In this document: positions 40,656-49,868 of the stretch, one piece after another
Numbering within the stretch: the stretch's first letter is position 1
Layout: every line of letters starts with the position of its first letter
Position numbers and translations under genes: made by a program
The notes under the pieces: model-generated
The model's input: only the letters and a program-made list of their open reading frames with translations
Database searches by the model: none
Told to the model about the DNA's origin: nothing
Source of the DNA: Chlorobium sp.
GTDB taxonomy: Bacteria > Bacteroidota > Chlorobiia > Chlorobiales > Chlorobiaceae
DNA length: 64,000 nucleotides
Direction: 5' to 3'
Assembly: GCA_005862285.1 (NCBI GenBank)
Contig: SZXW01000007.1
Span: forward strand, 1 to 64,000

Positions 40656-41117
40656 ATGAAAAACGCCATAAAACAATCGTTCCTTGTTGCCGCCGTATGC
40701 TTTTTCCTTTTCCCTGGTATCGCACAAGCAGCGGAATACAGCAACCTGGAAGTACGGAAAATCCTCGTTTCGACGAAAACAAGCAGCGGTGAGCCGATAA
40801 AGTATCTGAAGACCTCCCGTCCGGAAGTCACTGTGCTCGATATCATTTTGCCGCCCGGGGGATCGACCGGTTGGCATAAACACCCAGTACCTGTCTATGC
40901 CTACGTTCAGGAAGGCACAATTACGGTAAGTCTGAGTAAAGGGAAGACTATCACCTTCAGCAAGGGAGATGCTTTTGTCGAGGTCATGAATACGGTGCAC
41001 AACGGTATCAACATGGGTGATGTTCCCGTGAGGCTTATAGTTTTCTATACCGGAGAAGAAAAGGGCCCGAATGTGATCCGTGAAGAACCTGTCAAAGCAG
41101 CTGACAACGAAAAGTAA
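40656..41117 (+). CDS. Exported cupin-domain protein
   Basis: Signal peptide; PPGGSTGWHKHPVPVYAYVQEGTITVSLSKGKTITFSKGDAFVEVMNTVHNG. Confidence 0.88.
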   Translation: MKNAIKQSFLVAAVCFFLFPGIAQAAEYSNLEVRKILVSTKTSSGEPIKYLKTSRPEVTVLDIILPPGGSTGWHKHPVPVYAYVQEGTITVSLSKGKTITFSKGDAFVEVMNTVHNGINMGDVPVRLIVFYTGEEKGPNVIREEPVKAADNEK

Positions 41118-41127
41118 TCTATACTAT

Positions 41128-42387
41128 ATGTTCAGTTTTCTCCATGCCGCCGATATTCACCTCGACAGCCCGCTGAAGGGGCTCGAGAATTACCCGGACG
41201 CCCCTGTGGACCAGATCCGGCTTGCGGCACGCCGTGCTTTCGACAATCTTGTCGATACGGCTATCGAGGAGAACGTCGCATTTGTCCTGCTGGCCGGGGA
41301 TCTTTATGACGGTGACTGGAAAGACTTCAATACGGGCATATATTTCATAAGCCGCATGGGTCGCCTGCGTGATGCGGGCATTGCAGTTTTCATGGTCTCC
41401 GGTAACCATGATGCGGCAAGCCAGATCACCCGGTCGCTGAAACTGCCTGACAATGTCTCCCTTTTCGGGCACCGGAGAGCCGGAACCGCTCATATCGAGC
41501 ATCTCGGCGTCGCCGTGCACGGCCAGAGCTTCTCATCCCGGTCGGTAATGGTAGACATGGTGAGCAACTATCCACAGGGAGATCCCGCGCTTTTCAATAT
41601 CGGGCTCCTCCATACCAGCCTGAACGGCCGTCCGGGCCATGAGCCATATGCGCCCTGCACGCTCGACACTCTCCGCTCGAAAGGCTACCAGTACTGGGCG
41701 CTCGGCCATGTTCATCAGCTCGAAGTGATCTGCAGTGACCCGTGGGTTGTATTTTCCGGCAATATCCAGGGCCGCCATATACGGGAAACAGGCAGCAAAG
41801 GGTGCACGCTGGTAACGGTGGACGAAGGGCGGGTCACAGCAGTCGAAGATCGCGAGCTCGATGTGCTCCGCTGGTCCATCTGCCGGGTCGATCCAGCAGG
41901 CTGCGACACTTCCGATGCGCTCTGCGACCATGTCCGTGAGGCGTTCGAGGAAGAGAGATCAAAGGCGGATGGTCGTCCTCTTGCCATAAGGCTGATTGTG
42001 GAGGGGAGAACGCCGCTGCATAACCGGCTTCACGAAGGTCAGCTTCAATTAAGCGAGGAGTTCCGGGCGATTGCGGCGAACCTTGGCGATGTCTGGCTTG
42101 AAAAGGTCGTGCTGAAAACCCGCAGCATCGCAGAGCGGCGGGAGAGTCTTTCCGGCGACTCGCCGCTGCACTCCCTCTTGCAATCCGTCGAAGAGTTCCG
42201 GTTCGAACAATCAGATCTCGCCGGACTTGTACCGGAATTCGAGAAACTGCGCAGCAAGCTTCCGCCGGAGCTGCTCGGCGAAAACGATCCGTTCCGGCCA
42301 GGTGAAAAAGAGCTGGCCGCCCTGCGTGAAGAGGTGAAGGAGCTGCTTGCGGCAAAGATAGCCGAAGGAGGGCGCCATGAGAATTAA
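41128..42387 (+). CDS. DNA repair exonuclease, SbcD-like (YhaO family)
   Basis: FLHAADIHLDSPLKG, LLAGDLYDGDW, VSGNHDA, YWALGHVHQ. Confidence 0.9.
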   Translation: MFSFLHAADIHLDSPLKGLENYPDAPVDQIRLAARRAFDNLVDTAIEENVAFVLLAGDLYDGDWKDFNTGIYFISRMGRLRDAGIAVFMVSGNHDAASQITRSLKLPDNVSLFGHRRAGTAHIEHLGVAVHGQSFSSRSVMVDMVSNYPQGDPALFNIGLLHTSLNGRPGHEPYAPCTLDTLRSKGYQYWALGHVHQLEVICSDPWVVFSGNIQGRHIRETGSKGCTLVTVDEGRVTAVEDRELDVLRWSICRVDPAGCDTSDALCDHVREAFEEERSKADGRPLAIRLIVEGRTPLHNRLHEGQLQLSEEFRAIAANLGDVWLEKVVLKTRSIAERRESLSGDSPLHSLLQSVEEFRFEQSDLAGLVPEFEKLRSKLPPELLGENDPFRPGEKELAALREEVKELLAAKIAEGGRHEN

Positions 42388-45300
42388 ACGCCTCGATTTG
42401 AAAGCGTTCGGCCCTTTTTCCGGCCGGGTTCTGGATTTTTCATCGCCTCTTCCCGGCCTTCATATCGTCTACGGACAGAACGAAGCCGGTAAAAGCAGCG
42501 CAATGAGGGCGCTTCAGGCCCTCTTTTTCGGTTTTCCATTGCGAACCGCGGATAATTACCTCCACCACAACCAGCAGCTTCTCGTCGGGGGATGCCTGCT
42601 TGGCGAGGATCGCAGTGAATTCGCCTTTTTCCGTCGGAAACGCAACCAGAAAGATCTGTTCGATAAGGACGACAACCCTCTTGAACCATCGGTCCTGGTG
42701 CCCTGGCTGCACGGCATCGAAAAAGAGCTGTTTCTCGCGCTTTACGGCATCGATCATGAAACGCTTGTGCTTGGAGGGCAGGGCATTCTCGACCAGCAGG
42801 GCGAGGTTGGCAAGGCGCTCTTCGCCGCCGCGACCGGGCTTGCCTCGCTGAAACCCCTGATCGATGAGCTCGAAGAGGAAGCCGACGGTCTTTTCACCCT
42901 CAGAAGCTCTGTCCGCTCGATCAACGAGGCCCTGGCACAGCACAGGGAACTGCAGAAGCAAGCGAAGGAGGCCACGCTTTCGGGCCGTGATTGGGAGGAG
43001 CAGCGGCAAGCCCTCGACGAGGCGTTGAAGCGGCTGAATGAGCGGCAGGAGGAAAAGCGGCGGCACGAGACCGAAAAACACCGGCTCGAACGCCTGCACC
43101 AGGCCCTGCCCGATCTTTCGCTTCGTAAAATCCTGATGCGTGAGCTTGCTGAACTGGGAGATGTCACACCTCTTCCGGAGGGTTTCGGTGAGCGACGCAC
43201 CATCCTCGAACAGCGGTTGCGGGAAGCCCGCATCAGACATGAACAGGTAATGGCAAGGATTAGGGCCCTCCGGGAAAAAACAGGGGGACTTTCGCTGAAC
43301 AGCACCATTCTCGAGGAGGCGACAGCGATAGACGAGCTCTTGCAGCGTCTCGGCGAATATCGGAAAGCGAAGAGCGACCGCCCGCAGCGCGAGGGTCAGC
43401 GCGTCGGTATTAAAACCGCAGCGGCGGACCTGCTCCGGCAGATCAAACCGGAGCTTTCCATCAACGATGTTGAAAGCCTTCGCTCAGGTCTCTCGAAGCG
43501 CAGGAGAATTCAGGAACTCGCCTCCCGCTTCGAAGCGGTTCGGAAGGGAACCCTGATTGCGCAGGAAGAGATGCAGAAGATCGAAAAAGCTCTTGAAAGG
43601 CTCCAGAACGAGCGACGGCTGCTGCCGGCCGTTGCCGGTACCGGTGAGCTTTCGAAGGTATTGGCCGCCGCTGAAAAGAGCGGGGACCTCGATTCTGCGA
43701 TCCATCTCCTCGGCTTGGAGCGGAGCCGTGCCGAACAAGAATGCTGTACTGCGCTGGAGCGTCTCGGTCTGTGGAAGGGTCCGCTGGAGCTTGCGCTCCG
43801 TCTTCCGCTCCCGTTGCCCCAAACCGTGCAGCATTTCGAAGAAGAGTTCCATGAGCTCAGCGACCGGAAAAGGCAGATCCGCATAGAGAGGGAAGATCTT
43901 GAGAAAAAGCTGCTCGAAGCGGATGAGCAGTTGCGCAGGCTTGCATTCAGTACCGACGTACCGAGTGAAGAGGAACTGGCCAGACAGCGGAGCCGCAGGG
44001 AAGAGGGATGGCAGCTGCTGCGCCGCAAGTGGATCGTAGATGAGGATGTCACGGAAGAGAGCCGCAGCTACGATCCGGAGCATACGCTCCCTGAAGCTTA
44101 TGAAATCATGGTGGTCAGGGCAGACCGGACGGCAGACCGTCTTTACCGGGAAGCGGAGCTTGTCGAGAAGCATGCGTCATTCAAAGCTGTAGCGGAAAAA
44201 ATCGGAAAAAGGCTGGAAGTGCTCCAGGAACAGGATCACGGTCTTGAAGGATACCTTGCAGAACTGCAGCAGCGCTGGCTGGAGCAATGGGCGCCATGCG
44301 GCATCGTTCCCCTTTCCCCGCGCGAGATGGGAGGATGGCTCGCATCTTTCGAACATCTTCGGCTTCAGGTGAGGGAATTTGAAAAGGTCCGGAATGAGCT
44401 GGAGGAGAAGGGTGCGCTGCGCCGGGAGCTGCGGAAAAACCTCGTGAAGGAAATTGCCTCCGCAGCCGAAGGGAATAGTTTCCCGGGTGAAGAGCTTCAG
44501 GGGCCGCTCGACTTCACCCGATCGCTTCTGGAAAGTATTGAAAAGTTCCGGAAGGATAGCGAAATGCTTGACCAAAGGCTTCGTGACGGCCGGAATGCGC
44601 TGGAAATTGCCCGGGAGAGAAGAACCTTGGCGGATGAGGAACTGAAGACATGGCGGAAGGATTGGAGCGAAGCTCTGATGCCCCTCGGACTTGACGGCGG
44701 TGTTCTTCCCTACGAAGCGCTCGATTTTATCGATACCCTCCAGTCCTGCTTCGAGAAGCTTAAGGAGGCTGACGAATTCCGCAAGCGCATCGAAGGGATC
44801 GATCGGGATACGAACGAGTTTGAACGGGATACCGGGATGCTTTTGAAAAAGATTGCACCTGATCTTGCCTCTGCCGATATTCATCAGGCCGTCCCGGAGC
44901 TCAAGCGCCGTCTCGGAAGTGCCAGTGAGGAACATGCAATACTGCAGCGGGAGACCGAAGAGCTGGAGACGCTCGCAAACGCGCTCATAGGGACCGAAAA
45001 GGATGTGCATGGATGTGAAGAGGAGCTTGCTGAAATGCGCCACTCCGCCCGGTGCGAAACTCACGAGGAGCTTATTGCGGCAGAGCAGCGCTCGGCGGCA
45101 TATTTGAGGATCAAAGAGAGACTGCAGGAATCGGAGCGGAACCTTTACCGCATTGCCGGAGGGGTAGCTATCGACGAGCTTGCGCTTGAGGCCGAAGCGG
45201 CCGATCCCGATGAGCTTCCCGCCCGGATAGAAGCCCTCAACGCAGAGATACGCAACCTGCTCGATCCGGAAATAGAGCAACTTATGGAAAGTATCGGCCG

Positions 45301-45907
45301 GAGACGGAACGAACTGGAACGGATGGATGGCAGCGGAAAGGCGGCGGAACTGTCCGAAGCCTTGCAGCACTCCCTCACGAAAATCCGCCGTCTGACCGAG
45401 CGTTATATTCGCATCAAGCTTGCCGCAAAACTGCTGCGCGACGAAGCCGAGCGGTACCGTGCTGAAAACGAGGCCCCGTTGCTGAAAATCGCCTCCCGGT
45501 ATTTCAGTGAGCTTACCATCGGTTCGTTCGAAGGCCTGCGCACCGACAGCGACGACCACGGCAGACTTATCCTTGCCGGAGTGCGGCCGAACGGAAGCTG
45601 GCTGCAAACCGATGCGATGAGCTCCGGTACCCGCGACCAGCTCTACCTCGCCCTCAGGCTCGCAACGCTGGAATGGCGCACCGAGACGGGAGAACCGATG
45701 CCCTTCATCGTGGACGACATCCTGATCAACTTCGACGATGAACGTTCAAAGGCAACCATCAAAGCACTGAGCGAACTGGGAAAAAAGAACCAGGTGATCC
45801 TTTTCACGCACCACCGGAAGATCGTGGAAACGGCAGGGGAAAAGGCCTTCGCGGGCCAGGTGTTCATCCATGAACTGGGGGAGAGGCAGGGCCGTCTGTC
45901 GATGTGA
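42377..45907 (+). CDS. SbcC/YhaN-like ATPase (AAA, coiled-coil)
   Basis: Walker A YGQNEAGKSSAMRAL; long coiled coil; SSGTRDQLYLALRLA signature; PFIVDDILINFDDER Walker B. Confidence 0.92.
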   Translation: MRIKRLDLKAFGPFSGRVLDFSSPLPGLHIVYGQNEAGKSSAMRALQALFFGFPLRTADNYLHHNQQLLVGGCLLGEDRSEFAFFRRKRNQKDLFDKDDNPLEPSVLVPWLHGIEKELFLALYGIDHETLVLGGQGILDQQGEVGKALFAAATGLASLKPLIDELEEEADGLFTLRSSVRSINEALAQHRELQKQAKEATLSGRDWEEQRQALDEALKRLNERQEEKRRHETEKHRLERLHQALPDLSLRKILMRELAELGDVTPLPEGFGERRTILEQRLREARIRHEQVMARIRALREKTGGLSLNSTILEEATAIDELLQRLGEYRKAKSDRPQREGQRVGIKTAAADLLRQIKPELSINDVESLRSGLSKRRRIQELASRFEAVRKGTLIAQEEMQKIEKALERLQNERRLLPAVAGTGELSKVLAAAEKSGDLDSAIHLLGLERSRAEQECCTALERLGLWKGPLELALRLPLPLPQTVQHFEEEFHELSDRKRQIRIEREDLEKKLLEADEQLRRLAFSTDVPSEEELARQRSRREEGWQLLRRKWIVDEDVTEESRSYDPEHTLPEAYEIMVVRADRTADRLYREAELVEKHASFKAVAEKIGKRLEVLQEQDHGLEGYLAELQQRWLEQWAPCGIVPLSPREMGGWLASFEHLRLQVREFEKVRNELEEKGALRRELRKNLVKEIASAAEGNSFPGEELQGPLDFTRSLLESIEKFRKDSEMLDQRLRDGRNALEIARERRTLADEELKTWRKDWSEALMPLGLDGGVLPYEALDFIDTLQSCFEKLKEADEFRKRIEGIDRDTNEFERDTGMLLKKIAPDLASADIHQAVPELKRRLGSASEEHAILQRETEELETLANALIGTEKDVHGCEEELAEMRHSARCETHEELIAAEQRSAAYLRIKERLQESERNLYRIAGGVAIDELALEAEAADPDELPARIEALNAEIRNLLDPEIEQLMESIGRRRNELERMDGSGKAAELSEALQHSLTKIRRLTERYIRIKLAAKLLRDEAERYRAENEAPLLKIASRYFSELTIGSFEGLRTDSDDHGRLILAGVRPNGSWLQTDAMSSGTRDQLYLALRLATLEWRTETGEPMPFIVDDILINFDDERSKATIKALSELGKKNQVILFTHHRKIVETAGEKAFAGQVFIHELGERQGRLSM

Positions 45908-45965
45908 GAAATGAAAAATGCTTTTTTTATGAACCATAGATCCTGAAAAAGCAAAAGACCAGGGA

Positions 45966-46064
45966 GTGTCATCCTGAATGAAACGCAGTGTAATGAAAGA
46001 TCCATTATCGATGTAAACAGGATAAGGATCCTTCAACCGGCTTCGCCAGCTTCAGAATGACACC
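45966..46064. repeat. Dispersed palindromic intergenic repeat, copy C
   Basis: GTGTCATCCTGAATGAAACG...GATCC ... GGATCCTTC...CTTCAGAATGACACC. Confidence 0.65.
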
Positions 46065-46107
46065 AGGCGCATGCGTATTATTACTTTCATTGATGGGTTA
46101 ATGAACA

Positions 46108-46596
46108 ATGCCTGATAGCACAAGAACGAAACAAATCCTGGTCGCCGCGGCTATCCTGCTTGGGGGGTATGGATATTCCTGGTTCGGCACACAGCATGCC
46201 GCTCTGCCCGTCAAGCCGACGACTGCCGTTCAAAGCCGGATTCAGGTCCAGAACGCGGAGAATTCCGATGCGGTCATTGCAAAGGCATTTGCAAACAGGC
46301 AGAGCAACCTGCAGCTTTCGGGAGAAGGGGTTGTGATCAAGATGCTGCCCGACGATACCCACGGCAGCCGTCATCAGAAGTTCCTCCTGAAACTGTCGAA
46401 CGGGCAGACCCTGCTGGTGGCGCACAATATCGATCTCGCACCGAGGGTGAGCGGCCTCAGGGAAGGCGATACGGTCATGTTCAGCGGCGAGTACGAATGG
46501 AGCCCGAAAGGTGGAACTCTGCACTGGACTCACCACGATTCCGCCGGATCGCACCCTTACGGATGGATAGAGCTGCGAGGCCGAAGGTATCAGTGA
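46108..46596 (+). CDS. DUF3465-like exported protein
   Basis: VIAKAFANRQSNLQLSGEGVVIKMLPDDTHGSRHQKFLLKLSNGQTLLVAHNIDLAPRV. Confidence 0.75.
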   Translation: MPDSTRTKQILVAAAILLGGYGYSWFGTQHAALPVKPTTAVQSRIQVQNAENSDAVIAKAFANRQSNLQLSGEGVVIKMLPDDTHGSRHQKFLLKLSNGQTLLVAHNIDLAPRVSGLREGDTVMFSGEYEWSPKGGTLHWTHHDSAGSHPYGWIELRGRRYQ

Positions 46597-46642
46597 AAGG
46601 CACCACTCCGCATAATTGAAGACATCATCAAGGAGCATATCA

Positions 46643-46924
46643 ATGAAATCACAAGCGCTTGGCATCGACACTTCTCCGCTTGAGGTCACTAACATTTCAC
46701 CTCAAGGGATCTGGCTGCTTGCCGCTGAGGAAGAGTTGTTTTTACCATTTGAGGAATTTCCATGGTTCAAAGAGGCAAGTGTATCGGCTGTTTTGCATGT
46801 TGAAAGTCCTCTGCCAGGACATTTCTACTGGACGGATATGGATGTTGACCTTACTCTTGAATCCATAAGACACCCCGAAATGTATTCCTTGGTATCAAAA
46901 CAAAGCGGCGCACAAACGCATTGA
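46643..46924 (+). CDS. DUF2442-like protein
   Basis: VTNISPQGIWLLAAEEELFLPFEEFPWFKEASVSAVLHVE. Confidence 0.7.
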   Translation: MKSQALGIDTSPLEVTNISPQGIWLLAAEEELFLPFEEFPWFKEASVSAVLHVESPLPGHFYWTDMDVDLTLESIRHPEMYSLVSKQSGAQTH

Positions 46925-47039
46925 TTCGGTCGGTACAGATATGAAAGCAAGTATACTGACCGTTAAGAACTGATTCCTGATTTTCTCCTGTACCGCACTT
47001 AGATTTTTGTGAACGTTAGCCTTAAAGGAAAACGCTACA

Positions 47040-47597
47040 ATGAAAAACATCAATACCCAAGTATGTCCGGTTGCATTGTCAGGCTCACTTGACAACCGAA
47101 TCCGCAGATGGCTGCAGAACCCCCGGAAGATCCTGGGCCCGTATGTCAAGGAAGGCATGACGGTTCTGGATGTAGGGTGCGGCCCGGGATTTTTCACGAT
47201 CGAAATGGCAATGATGGTCAGCAAATCCGGACGTGTCATCGTTGCCGATATGCAGGAAGGAATGCTGCGGAAAGTGAAAGAGAAAATTGCAGGAACAGAG
47301 CTCGAAAAGCGGGTTCTGCTGCACAAGTGCGAAGAAGACAAAATTGGCGTGACGCTGCCTGTCGATTTCGTGCTTTTGTTCTACATGGTTCACGAAGTCC
47401 CCGACAAGCAACATTTCTTCAAAGAGTTACAATCAATACTGAAACCGAAAGGACAAATTCTGATCGTTGAACCACCGGTTCATGTCTCGAAATCAGCGTT
47501 TGAAGAAACAGTCAGAATAGCCGAAGATGCCGGATTTACCGTTGTTGAAAGGCCGAAGGTGTTTTTCAGCAGGGGAGTGGTGTTGAAGAAGGGGTGA
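47040..47597 (+). CDS. Class I SAM-dependent methyltransferase
   Basis: GMTVLDVGCGPGFFTIEMA motif I. Confidence 0.88.
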   Translation: MKNINTQVCPVALSGSLDNRIRRWLQNPRKILGPYVKEGMTVLDVGCGPGFFTIEMAMMVSKSGRVIVADMQEGMLRKVKEKIAGTELEKRVLLHKCEEDKIGVTLPVDFVLLFYMVHEVPDKQHFFKELQSILKPKGQILIVEPPVHVSKSAFEETVRIAEDAGFTVVERPKVFFSRGVVLKKG

Positions 47598-47888
47598 TGT
47601 CATACGGTCACCTACTTTGTGCTGCATTTAAGATCTGTTTCTTCGAAAGAGGACCGATAATCCGCTCGATAAAAAGTAACAAAAGTTATTAAGAGATTGA
47701 TGTTCATAAGAGATCCGGGACGTTGTTCAATAGCGTCAACAGGGAGAGGAGACGTACCTCAGCAAGTCAAACAGATCGGTAACATGCATTAATAGAAAGG
47801 TTTGCGATTATTATCCTGCTCTGCATGATGAGTTTCGACTGTTCCAGAGTTTTCAATCAAATGCGAAATCAAGAGAATTGACTGACAA

Positions 47889-48030
47889 TCAGGCTGGAAA
47901 GAATTTCCCGGGAAAGTTGTCGGGATTGTATACCGGAATGCCATTCCATTCGGCAAGATCAAGCAGATGAGCATCACCGGAGATGATAGCCTCTGCCTGG
48001 GCGGTGCTGGCGGTTTCAAGTGACAAGTAT
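47889..48030 (-). pseudogene. C-terminal remnant of a PIN-domain protein
   Basis: Minus-strand frame QYLSLETASTAQAEAIISGDAHLLDLAEWNGIPVYNPDNFPGKFFPA*. Confidence 0.6.
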
Positions 48031-48032
48031 TG

Positions 48033-48112
48033 AACGCAAATATCCGGGACGCAGGTGACTATGTCAACTTATATGATTATAACCTCAGAAACACGTCCCG
48101 GACCTTTGCGTT
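48033..48112. repeat. 19-bp imperfect inverted repeat (17/19)
   Basis: AACGCAAATATCCGGGACG - 42 nt - CGTCCCGGACCTTTGCGTT. Confidence 0.75.
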
Positions 48113-48123
48113 GCCTCTCATTC

Positions 48124-48690
48124 TCAGGGTTTAACATCTTTGGCAACCTTCATATGCACTATTCTGGTAGGGTTGGAAACAACGCCATTGTTGAATGGTG
48201 AGCCTGCCTTGATCTTGTCGACATATTCCATTCCGGACACTACTCGCCCCCAAACTGTGTATTTACCGTCGAGGTATGACGCGGGTGCCAGACAGATGAA
48301 AAACTGGCTGTCGGCACTGTCGGGGTCAGAGGTGCGCGCCATGGAGACGGTGCCCCGGATATGCTGCTCGCTCGAAAATTCAGATTTCAGCTTCTGACCG
48401 GAACCGCCGGAACCGTCGCCGCGCGGATCGCCAGTCTGGGCCATAAAACCTGGTATGACACGGTGGAAGGTGAGTCCGTCATAAAAACCTTTACGGGTCA
48501 GTTCCTTGATACGGGACACATGGCGGGGTGCGAGGTCCGGAAGCATCTGGATGACGACGCGTCCTGCCGGAAGGTCGAGATAAATCGTATTTTCGGAATC
48601 GAGTGCCGGTGCGGCCGAAACGGACAAGGGAAGTAATCCGGCCACAAGCCCCAGAATGACGACAAGAATTCGAAATGGCTTTTTCAGCAT
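48124..48690 (-). CDS. Peptidyl-prolyl cis-trans isomerase, cyclophilin type, exported
   Basis: GFYDGLTFHRVIPGFMAQTGDPRGDGSGGSG; AGSPFNNGVV. Confidence 0.95.
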   Translation of the reverse strand: MLKKPFRILVVILGLVAGLLPLSVSAAPALDSENTIYLDLPAGRVVIQMLPDLAPRHVSRIKELTRKGFYDGLTFHRVIPGFMAQTGDPRGDGSGGSGQKLKSEFSSEQHIRGTVSMARTSDPDSADSQFFICLAPASYLDGKYTVWGRVVSGMEYVDKIKAGSPFNNGVVSNPTRIVHMKVAKDVKP

Positions 48691-48782
48691 GGTTTACCGG
48701 TTTTGATTGGATGAATATGCTTTTGTATTATAGCAAGAATGAAGAAAGACGCAATGGGAAACTGAAAAACATCCTTAGCACC

Positions 48783-49139
48783 ATGTACGAACCTCGCAAT
48801 ATCCGCCCGATTCCTGCAGGAAGCTTTATCCTGCGAATGGCCGGACATGCCGGACTCGCCGTTCTTCTGATCGGTGTTTCGCTGATGATCGGTATGGCCG
48901 GATACATGCACACCGAAAAGATGTCGCTGCTCGATGCGTTTCTGAACGCGGCTATGCTGCTTGGAGGTATGGGGCCGGTAAAAACCGAAGGATTGAGCGA
49001 CAGCGGCAAACTTTTTGCCGGCTTTTATGCGCTCTACGCAGGACTGGTCTTCATTGCGGTCATGAGTATCATGCTTTCCCCGGTGGTGCATCGGATCATG
49101 CACCGGCTTCACTGGGATGAGGAGCGCGAAGCGACATAG
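48783..49139 (+). CDS. Two-TM membrane protein resembling the potassium-channel pore module
   Basis: TM1, then LLDAFLNAAMLLGGMGPVKTEGLSDSGKLFAGFYALYAGLVFIAVMSIMLSP. Confidence 0.6.
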   Translation: MYEPRNIRPIPAGSFILRMAGHAGLAVLLIGVSLMIGMAGYMHTEKMSLLDAFLNAAMLLGGMGPVKTEGLSDSGKLFAGFYALYAGLVFIAVMSIMLSPVVHRIMHRLHWDEEREAT

Positions 49140-49210
49140 CCACGGTTAAAAGGGCGGACTTGACTGAATACTGATTTTCCGGATTTTTTACCCTTTCAGA
49201 TGTGTGGTTG

Positions 49211-49513
49211 TCACTTAGCTTCGATGAAACTTTCAATAGCCGACACTATGCTGTCAACATCATCCGGAGATACCCCGGAAAACCATACCTTCTGAGGATA
49301 AATGATCACGTTAGGTCCCGTGGCGCAAAGTCCCATGCAGCCGGATGTCGAAACCCTCACTTTTCCTTTCCACCCTTTCTCGTCAACAACCTTTTTGATT
49401 GTGGCTTTTACGAGCAGACTGTTGTCATCTGCACATGATTTTCGATCTCCGGCCCTATCATTGGTACAAACGAAAACATGAACGGCAAATGGAGATTCTT
49501 TTTGAACAGCCAT
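49211..49513 (-). CDS. Thioredoxin-like [2Fe-2S] ferredoxin
   Basis: HVFVCTNDRAGDRKSCADDN...VRVSTSGCMGLCATGPNVIIYPQKVWFSGV. Confidence 0.88.
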   Translation of the reverse strand: MAVQKESPFAVHVFVCTNDRAGDRKSCADDNSLLVKATIKKVVDEKGWKGKVRVSTSGCMGLCATGPNVIIYPQKVWFSGVSPDDVDSIVSAIESFIEAK

Positions 49514-49868
49514 GTCGAACTATCTTTATAATTGATCATTTTTCCGAACGAATGGCCTGATTGCAGGCATAAAGCTCATACTCGATTACGCTCAAATGAA
49601 TGCTCATGAGCGTATTACGATATATCTGAGAAACGAAGGACCCCACTTGGCAAGGAACTGGCGTTTAACTCTCTATGGATATAATTTCACGAAGCCCCAT
49701 TAGTGAAAAATATAAAGGAATTCCAAATACCTCGCAGCTTTCTGTGAGGATGTTTTATTTTTTACCTGGAGCCTTCTTACTATAGAGTTGACATGAAAAT
49801 GTCTGGGCGAAGCAAGCCTGTTTCAGGCATGCTGTCGGCCGAATTGCGATAAAAGATGTCCATCGACT

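Noticed and set aside
44177-45607. 476-aa minus-strand ORF
   Set aside because: Antisense to the YhaN-like ATPase gene, which has clear Walker motifs; composition artefact
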